From positions 1 to 39,449 of the forward strand of contig SUUV01000013.1 in the NCBI GenBank assembly GCA_015062345.1: a stretch of DNA of 39,449 nucleotides, in the 5' to 3' direction. Shown here one piece after another: positions 34,841 to 39,449 of the stretch. A program made the translations under genes and the position numbers. How positions within the stretch are numbered: the first letter of the stretch is position 1; each line of letters starts with the position of its first letter. Source of the stretch: Alphaproteobacteria bacterium. GTDB taxonomy: Bacteria > Pseudomonadota > Alphaproteobacteria > RF32 > CAG-239. The notes below the pieces were generated by a model. It saw only the letters and a list, made by a program, of their open reading frames with translations, had not been told where the DNA came from and ran no database searches.

Positions 34841-35186
34841 TTTTTATATCCTTAACAAAAATCGTGGCAAAAATTTACCTTTCACATCGCATCATAAATC
34901 GTTTTTTTTTTTTGCAAGTAAAAAGAGTCTTAAAAGTGATTTAAATCAAATTTGAGGTATGAAAATTATTAAATCTAATTAAGGGAAGGGAAAAACTTTT
35001 CATTAAACTCAAATATTAACTTTTGCCGATGGGAAATTTTAAAAATCGATTTTAAGGCACTTTTTTTGCCCGTAGAGAGAAAAACGGTCTTTTTTTGTGG
35101 GTATAAAACTTAAAAAAAAATTTAAATTTTTAATCTGATTTGCTAAATTTACAACAGTTTGAATTAAATAATAAAAGGAAAGTAAA
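34841..35186. other. 346-base spacer: DUF4402 regulatory block and gyrA promoter region
   Basis: No gene. The left part is the regulatory block of DUF4402 gene 3. The right part (34980-35186) is A+T-rich upstream sequence of gyrA with a candidate extended -10, TGCTAAATT at 35141-35149, and an AAAGGA ribosome site before the start codon. Confidence 0.6.
34878..34959 (-). promoter_or_regulatory. Regulatory block upstream of DUF4402 gene 3
   Basis: Third complete copy. Here the palindrome is best preserved: GTGATTTAAATCAA at 34936-34949, close to the FNR/FixK consensus TTGAT-N4-ATCAA. Its centre lies about 58 bp upstream of the start predicted from TATGAT (complement of 34891-34896), near the -61.5 position used by class I activators. 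The A/T tract is again exactly 12 bases. Confidence 0.65.
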
Positions 35187-37997
35187 ATGGAAGAAAATGA
35201 AAACTCCGTTGTTCCGGCTTTGTCTGAAAATATTACACCGACAATGATAACCGAAGAAATGCGTCGCTCATATCTTGATTATGCCATGAGCGTGATTGTT
35301 TCTCGTGCATTGCCTGATGTCAGAGACGGTTTGAAGCCTGTTCATCGCCGTATTATTTATGCGATGTATGAAAGCGGATATGATTGTACAAAACCGTATA
35401 GAAAATCTGCTCGTATCGTGGGTGAAGTTTTGGGTAAATATCACCCTCATGGTGACAGTTCTGTTTACGAAGCAATGGTCAGAATGGCGCAACCGTTTTC
35501 AATGCGTTTACCTCTTGTTGACGGACAAGGTAACTTTGGTTCAATGGACGGAGACGGTGCGGCTGCTATGCGTTATACCGAAGCAAGGCTTGCAAAAGTT
35601 GCGCATAAGCTCATTGAAGACATTGAGTATGATACGGTTGACTTTATGCCCAACTATGATGAGAGTGTTCAAGAACCGACAGTTCTTCCGGCTCGTTATC
35701 CCAATTTGTTGGTGAACGGTTCAAACGGTATTGCCGTCGGTATGGCAACCAATATGCCTCCGCATAACTTAGGCGAGGTGATTGATGCTTGCTGTGCGTA
35801 TATTGACAATCCGGAAATTACACCTGAAGATTTGATTAATATTGTTCCGGGGCCTGATTTTCCGACCGGTGGTTTAATTTTGGGTCAGGGTGGTGCAAAA
35901 TCGGCATATTTAACCGGTAGAGGCTCGGTTATGATGCGTGCAAAATGCACCATTGAAGAATTAAGAAAAGATAAAGAGGCCATCATTGTTCATGAAATTC
36001 CGTATCAAGTAAACAAAGCGGCTCTTGTTACTCGAATTGCCGAACTTGTTAAAGAAAAACGAGTTGAAGGAATTTCGGATATCAGAGACGAATCTGACCG
36101 TCAGGGTGTTCGAGTTGTAATTGAAATTAAAAAAGACTTTCAAGCTGATGTGGTGTTAAACCAACTTTATAAATATACACCGTTACAAACCAGTTTCGGT
36201 ATGAATATGCTTGCCATCAATCACGGTCGTCCGATGATGCTCACTTTAAAAGAAATTATAGCTTCTTTTATTGAGTTCAGAGAGGAGACAATTCGCCGCA
36301 GAACAATTTATAAACTTAACAAAGCTCGAGACAGAGCGCATGTATTGGTAGGACTTGCTATTGCGGTTGAAAACTTAGACCCCGTAATTGAGCTTATCAG
36401 AACAGCGCCAAATCCGGCAGAAGCAAAAGAAGCATTGCTGGCAAAAGCTTGGCCGGCAGGCGATGTCGAAACTTTGGTTAACTTAATTGATGAGCCGGAC
36501 AGAAAAGTTGAAGGCGGATTTTATCGTTTATCCGAAGAACAGGCAAAAGCAATTTTGGATTTGAAATTGCAGCGCTTGACAGGCCTTGAAAGAGATAAAA
36601 TTCATGAAGAATTGCGAGTTTTAGGTGAAGATATTAAGGAGTTTTTATCTATTCTGGCAAGTCGTGAAAAACTTTACGGCATTATGAGAGATGAGCTTGT
36701 AGCCGTTAAGGACGAATATGCAACACCGAGATTGACCAAAATTGAAGATATTGAATATGATACGGATATCGAATCGTTAATTCAGCGCGAAGAAATGGTT
36801 GTAACCGTTACCGAAGCCGGATACATTAAGCGAGTTCCGTTGAATGCATATAAAGCGCAAAAACGAGGAGGCAAAGGAAAATCGGGTATGGCAACCAAAG
36901 AGGAAGATTTTGTTACTCGTTTGTTTGTATCTTCAACACATACTCCGGTGCTATTTTTCTCCTCAAAAGGTTTGGTATACAAGATGAAAGTTTACAAACT
37001 TCCGCTTGGCTCACCGACCTCAAAAGGAAAACCGTTTATCAATTTGTTGCCGCTTGATGAGGGTGAAAATATTACAACCATTATGAAACTTCCGGAAAAT
37101 GAGGAAGATTGCAAAAATCTTTCCATTATGTTTGCGACCGCTCAAGGAAATGTTCGTCGTAACTCGTTGATGGACTTTGTCAATGTTCAATCAAACGGTA
37201 AAATTGCCATGAAACTTGATGAAGGCGACAAACTGGTTAATGTTATGCTTTGTACTGAAGATAATGATGTTATGTTGGCGGCTAAAAGCGGTAAATGTAT
37301 CAGATTCCCTGTAACTGATGTTCGTGTGTTTGTCGGTCGTAACTCAACCGGTGTCAGAGGCATTAAACTTGGCGAAAACGATGAAGTTATCTCAATGTCA
37401 ATGCTAAAACATATTTCAGCAAATGCCGAACAGAGAGATGAATACTTAAAAATTTCATCTGCGATTAAGCGCCTGGAAGCAGAATTGGGTGAGGGGGCTT
37501 GTGTAACAGCTGAACAAACCGGATTGTTGTCAATTTTGACAGCCGATGAGTTTGCTAAAATGCAAGAGTTGGAAGAATTTATCTTAACCGTTACCACAAC
37601 GGGTTACGGTAAGCGCTCGTCTTCATATGAATATCGTGTAACCGGTCGTGGCGGACAAGGCATTGCCAATATGGAAATGTCAGCTCGCAACAAGGAAGTT
37701 ATAAGCTCGTTCCCGATTGAAAACGACAATCAGATTATGATGGTTACCGATGGCGGTAAACTTATCAGAATGCCGGTTGAGGACATCAGAGTTGCAGGTC
37801 GTAAAACGCAAGGTGTAATTTTGTTTAGAACAGCAGAAGATGAAAAGGTTGTTTCTGTTACTTGGCTTGATGCCGATGACGGAGATGATGACGAACTTGA
37901 AAATGAAACAGGTTCTGAGGTTTTAGGTGAAAGTGCACCTGATGTTGACGAAAGTGCAAATGACGAAGTACTTGAACCTGAAACGGTTTCCGAATAG
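35187..37997 (+). CDS. gyrA: DNA gyrase subunit A
   Basis: A 936-residue GyrA. The catalytic tyrosine is Tyr130 in [11 protein letters not shown]. The quinolone-determining region reads [15 protein letters not shown], with Ser91 and Glu95 at the places of E. coli Ser83 and Asp87. The GyrA box QKRGGKG (residues 558-564) marks it as gyrase rather than ParC. There is an acidic C-terminal tail rich in Asp/Glu. The length is slightly above E. coli GyrA, partly from an insertion around residues 745-785 within the C-terminal domain. AAAGGA precedes the start by 7-8 bases. Confidence 0.96.
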   Translation: MEENENSVVPALSENITPTMITEEMRRSYLDYAMSVIVSRALPDVRDGLKPVHRRIIYAMYESGYDCTKPYRKSARIVGEVLGKYHPHGDSSVYEAMVRMAQPFSMRLPLVDGQGNFGSMDGDGAAAMRYTEARLAKVAHKLIEDIEYDTVDFMPNYDESVQEPTVLPARYPNLLVNGSNGIAVGMATNMPPHNLGEVIDACCAYIDNPEITPEDLINIVPGPDFPTGGLILGQGGAKSAYLTGRGSVMMRAKCTIEELRKDKEAIIVHEIPYQVNKAALVTRIAELVKEKRVEGISDIRDESDRQGVRVVIEIKKDFQADVVLNQLYKYTPLQTSFGMNMLAINHGRPMMLTLKEIIASFIEFREETIRRRTIYKLNKARDRAHVLVGLAIAVENLDPVIELIRTAPNPAEAKEALLAKAWPAGDVETLVNLIDEPDRKVEGGFYRLSEEQAKAILDLKLQRLTGLERDKIHEELRVLGEDIKEFLSILASREKLYGIMRDELVAVKDEYATPRLTKIEDIEYDTDIESLIQREEMVVTVTEAGYIKRVPLNAYKAQKRGGKGKSGMATKEEDFVTRLFVSSTHTPVLFFSSKGLVYKMKVYKLPLGSPTSKGKPFINLLPLDEGENITTIMKLPENEEDCKNLSIMFATAQGNVRRNSLMDFVNVQSNGKIAMKLDEGDKLVNVMLCTEDNDVMLAAKSGKCIRFPVTDVRVFVGRNSTGVRGIKLGENDEVISMSMLKHISANAEQRDEYLKISSAIKRLEAELGEGACVTAEQTGLLSILTADEFAKMQELEEFILTVTTTGYGKRSSSYEYRVTGRGGQGIANMEMSARNKEVISSFPIENDNQIMMVTDGGKLIRMPVEDIRVAGRKTQGVILFRTAEDEKVVSVTWLDADDGDDDELENETGSEVLGESAPDVDESANDEVLEPETVSE

Positions 37998-38019
37998 GAA
38001 ATGTTGTTTTCGATATACA

Positions 38020-38049
38020 AATACCGCCTCCTTTAAGGGAGGCGGTATT
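38020..38049 (+). terminator. Terminator-like hairpin after gyrA
   Basis: A perfect 12-bp stem (38020-38031 with 38038-38049) with a 6-base loop. No T-run follows, so its efficiency as a terminator is uncertain. Confidence 0.65.
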
Positions 38050-38057
38050 GCTTATTG

Positions 38058-38139
38058 GTGGTGGAATATTGACGAATTACTAACTGAAATAATCTCCTAT
38101 TATGAGGAATTCCAATACCAATTAAAAGAGTTCATATAA
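38058..38139 (+). pseudogene. Short coding remnant WWNIDELLTEII
   Basis: A frame ending at 38137-38139 reads WWNIDELLTEIISYYEEF, parallel to the remnant at 12419-12514. It lies directly after the gyrA hairpin, as the other lies after the lepA terminator. The DNA is also similar: both read TTGACGAATT near the middle. Confidence 0.35.
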
Positions 38140-38207
38140 TGGATTTTTAGCCATATTTTTATTGAATTTTAAATCAATTACTATAAACTCCATTCAATAG
38201 AATAAAG

Positions 38208-38405
38208 ATGTATAGAAACAAAATATTTCATTATGGTTCTTTACTCTGTATAACAGATGATTTGAGTAATCCTGCTAAAATGCATAATACTATTTACAGT
38301 ATGTTAAAAGATATGAGTGCCAATAAATTACTTAAAGAGATAAAAAAGATAGATACATTCAATGAAAAATATCTAAAAGGAAGAAAACTTGGCATTTTAA
38401 AATAA
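38208..38405 (+). pseudogene. Truncated HEPN/Abi-like gene (3' end only)
   Basis: A 65-codon piece equivalent to the last 63 residues of the HEPN protein at 12579-13238. It keeps YRNKIFHYGS with the R-x4-H motif, then MHNTIYSM, ANKLLKEIKKIDTF and the basic end KGRKLGIL. The first 155 or so residues, including the ILRNKID and FGYWSYLF blocks, are absent. The 68 bases before it show no coding match. An ATG exists at 38208 but without a ribosome site, so it is most likely dead. RNA copy B begins right after its stop. Confidence 0.7.
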
Positions 38406-38485
38406 AAAAAGAGGGCGTCAATTACAATCAGATTAGAAAATCCTGCTTTAAAAAGCTTAATGTAATAATGTAGCCTCTCTATCTG
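38403..38485 (-). ncRNA. Structured small RNA, copy B (diverged)
   Basis: The same fold as copy A, with different bases. The closing stem is 38480-38477 and 38475-38473 with 38410-38416, one bulged A. The inner helix ATTACA/TGTAAT is 38466-38461 with 38426-38421. Hairpins are GCTT/AAGC (38456-38453 with 38448-38445) and GATT/AATC (38442-38439 with 38434-38431). Relative to copy A, six pairs change on both sides: one in the closing stem, three in the inner helix and one in each hairpin. A T-run follows the closing stem. It sits convergent to the truncated HEPN gene. Confidence 0.68.
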
Positions 38486-38491
38486 CGTTTA

Positions 38492-38520
38492 GAAATAACA
38501 TTTAAAATTATAAATGTCAA
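38492..38520 (-). promoter_or_regulatory. Promoter of RNA copy B
   Basis: TTGACA (complement of 38515-38520), a 17-bp spacer, TATTTC (complement of 38492-38497). The region is identical to that of copy A over about 30 bases, more conserved than the RNA itself. Confidence 0.65.
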
Positions 38521-38540
38521 TATGGTATATTGTTTTAAAA

Positions 38541-38621
38541 TAAAAAAAAGAAGGCTTCACCTATAACCAGACAATTGTCCTGCACCAAAATGCTTAATAT
38601 AGGATATATCCTTCCCTTCTG
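38541..38621 (-). ncRNA. Structured small RNA, copy C
   Basis: Matches copy A at 67 of 72 positions (closing stem 38620-38615 with 38554-38549). The five differences fall in or next to loops or keep pairing: in the first hairpin a U-A pair becomes U-G. A run of eight T after the closing stem makes this the clearest intrinsic terminator of the three. It lies in tandem upstream of copy B and has no protein gene of its own beside it. Confidence 0.68.
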
Positions 38622-38627
38622 AAGATT

Positions 38628-38656
38628 TTCATAACACTAAAATTTATAAAAATCAA
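38628..38656 (-). promoter_or_regulatory. Promoter of RNA copy C
   Basis: TTGATT (complement of 38651-38656), a 17-bp spacer and TATGAA (complement of 38628-38633). The predicted start is at 38621, the first base of the motif, as in copies A and B, although the hexamers differ. Confidence 0.6.
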
Positions 38657-38774
38657 TATAATTAGTAAATTAGCTGAAAAAATAGTTGATTTTGATGGCA
38701 AAGTAGATTATTATCTACCCTATATTAAAAATTATGATGTCGAACAATTAAAAATGTATGTACTATGGAAATAG
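38631..38774 (+). pseudogene. Possible 3' gene remnant next to RNA copy C
   Basis: A frame without a plausible start codon runs to a stop at 38772-38774. Its later part looks protein-like (LAEKIVDFDGKVDYYLPYIK, then VEQLKMYVLWK). Its end overlaps the start of the 46-aa gene. It may be the tail of a gene whose beginning was replaced by the RNA copies, or simply an open frame. Confidence is low. Confidence 0.3.
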
Positions 38775-38905
38775 TTGCTTATTGTTTAGGTGGTGTCACT
38801 ATAATAGTGGTTATCGCTTTCTGTATTGCTTGGACTTGTATGCAAGAAAAGCAATTTGCTGAGATAAATAAACAAATCGAAGAAATCAAAGAAAAAAGTA
38901 AATAA
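38765..38905 (+). CDS. 46-residue single-helix membrane peptide
   Basis: A short protein with one transmembrane helix (about residues 4-25, GGVTIIVVIAFCIAW) and a charged helical tail (EINKQIEEIKEKSK). It ends 19 bases before the next membrane protein gene, so the two may be co-expressed. There is no strong ribosome site. The start overlaps the preceding open frame, which could provide coupling. No family was recognised. Confidence 0.45.
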   Translation: MEIVAYCLGGVTIIVVIAFCIAWTCMQEKQFAEINKQIEEIKEKSK

Positions 38906-38924
38906 CCATTAAAAACCTTGTGTT

Positions 38925-39437
38925 ATGGAAAATTTTTTTCATCAACTTGTAAATAGTGAATTGATACTATTTACGATTGTTCTTTTTTCAGCAATCTACT
39001 TTGTGGTTACTTATCGTGGCGCTTGGAAATTGCTAGAAAATAGAAAGGATTTACAGGAGCAAACCCCTAAAGCTGTTGACCTTTTTAAAGATGCATACAG
39101 CAAAACTCCAAATGAGGCCGGTTTTCCTGTAATTGGTATTTATGAGAAGCAAAGTGCGTATCTTTATGCTACATCTGAGAAGGTTATTAATGCTTATAAG
39201 ACCCAACAAAATATAATTCGTTGGATGATGGTGTGGTATTTATGGCCATTTCCTTTTGCTTTCATCGGAACGACTATGACAATGATGAAATACGCAAGTT
39301 TCACACATCCATCATTTGTTGCTTGGTGTTTCTTTACAGCCATATGGAGTATATTAGGTTTTGTGTTGATTGCAAAAGTATTAATAGCTTCACGCATCGT
39401 TAAATTCGGCAAAAATGTTACCTACTTGAATTATTAA
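38925..39437 (+). CDS. Uncharacterised membrane protein, three helices
   Basis: A 170-residue membrane protein: one helix near residues 12-30, a soluble middle section of about 65 residues (charged, with KAVDLFKDAYSK), then two helices near 98-120 and 130-154. No family signature was recognised. It lies at the right end of the window after the decayed HEPN/RNA locus, in an A+T-rich accessory stretch. The reading frame is complete. Confidence 0.6.
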   Translation: MENFFHQLVNSELILFTIVLFSAIYFVVTYRGAWKLLENRKDLQEQTPKAVDLFKDAYSKTPNEAGFPVIGIYEKQSAYLYATSEKVINAYKTQQNIIRWMMVWYLWPFPFAFIGTTMTMMKYASFTHPSFVAWCFFTAIWSILGFVLIAKVLIASRIVKFGKNVTYLNY

Positions 39438-39449
39438 GTGTAACAGTTT

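Noticed and set aside
37927..38139. 70-codon plus-strand frame overlapping the end of gyrA
   Set aside because: Most of it is an out-of-frame reading of gyrA and its terminator; only the last 27 or so codons resemble anything, and these are listed as a remnant.
38403..38621. Tandem RNA copies B and C as a CRISPR array or simple repeat
   Set aside because: Only two units, no short identical repeats with variable spacers, and each unit has its own promoter and terminator and folds as one RNA.

Overview
The window is about 39 kb of A+T-rich bacterial chromosome. It most likely comes from an alphaproteobacterium adapted to low oxygen, and probably one associated with a host. The lineage call rests on gene order that I recognise from alphaproteobacteria: lspA - DUF3035-type lipoprotein - two M16 peptidases; DUF177 - rpmF - plsX - fabH - ihfA - merR; and rluD - rpoH. 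The pilin N-terminus containing GRSMVEMLG also fits. Low-oxygen metabolism is suggested by pyruvate formate-lyase with its activase. No database search was possible, so names rest on motifs and recognition.

Layout. 1-8000: a TauE/SafE exporter, then lspA, a small lipoprotein, two M16 peptidase subunits, pgi and mutL. 8000-10500: a frameshifted type IV pilin-like gene, a three-repeat cysteine mini-protein, an unknown charged protein and a GNAT acetyltransferase. 10575-12380: lepA. 12400-13500: a small A+T-rich cassette wedged against tRNA-Leu(CAG). It holds a HEPN/Abi-like gene and a convergent structured RNA. 13600-17400: a lipoprotein, pflB and pflA. 17400-19400: two DUF4402-type secreted proteins, a palindrome-rich spacer and a BamE-like lipoprotein. 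19400-25200: the conserved fatty-acid/ribosome/regulator block, then rpoH and rluD. 25250-33500: a run of mostly unknown genes ending in a VirD4-type coupling ATPase. 33588-34310: a Bax-inhibitor-1 family protein. Then a third DUF4402 gene and gyrA. 38000-39449: a decayed second HEPN locus with two more RNA copies, and a small membrane-protein pair.

The most interesting item is the HEPN/RNA system. Three copies (13240-13320, 38403-38485, 38541-38621) of a roughly 75-nt RNA lie on the minus strand. Each has a TTGACA-like -35, a 17-bp spacer and a -10 placed so that transcription would start at the first base of the motif. Each ends in a U-run after the closing stem. The diverged copy keeps all four helices through compensatory base changes. 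One copy faces an intact HEPN gene, ending a few bases from its stop codon; another faces a truncated remnant of the same gene. I infer an RNA-antitoxin or RNA-regulated defence module.

A second theme is a shared regulatory block upstream of all three DUF4402 genes. It has a 12-base A/T tract, a promoter-like sequence and an FNR/FixK-like palindrome, and a partial copy sits at the left edge. A third is the VirD4-like ATPase with several uncharacterised membrane and coiled-coil partners, possibly the coupling and substrate end of a type IV secretion system whose channel genes lie elsewhere.
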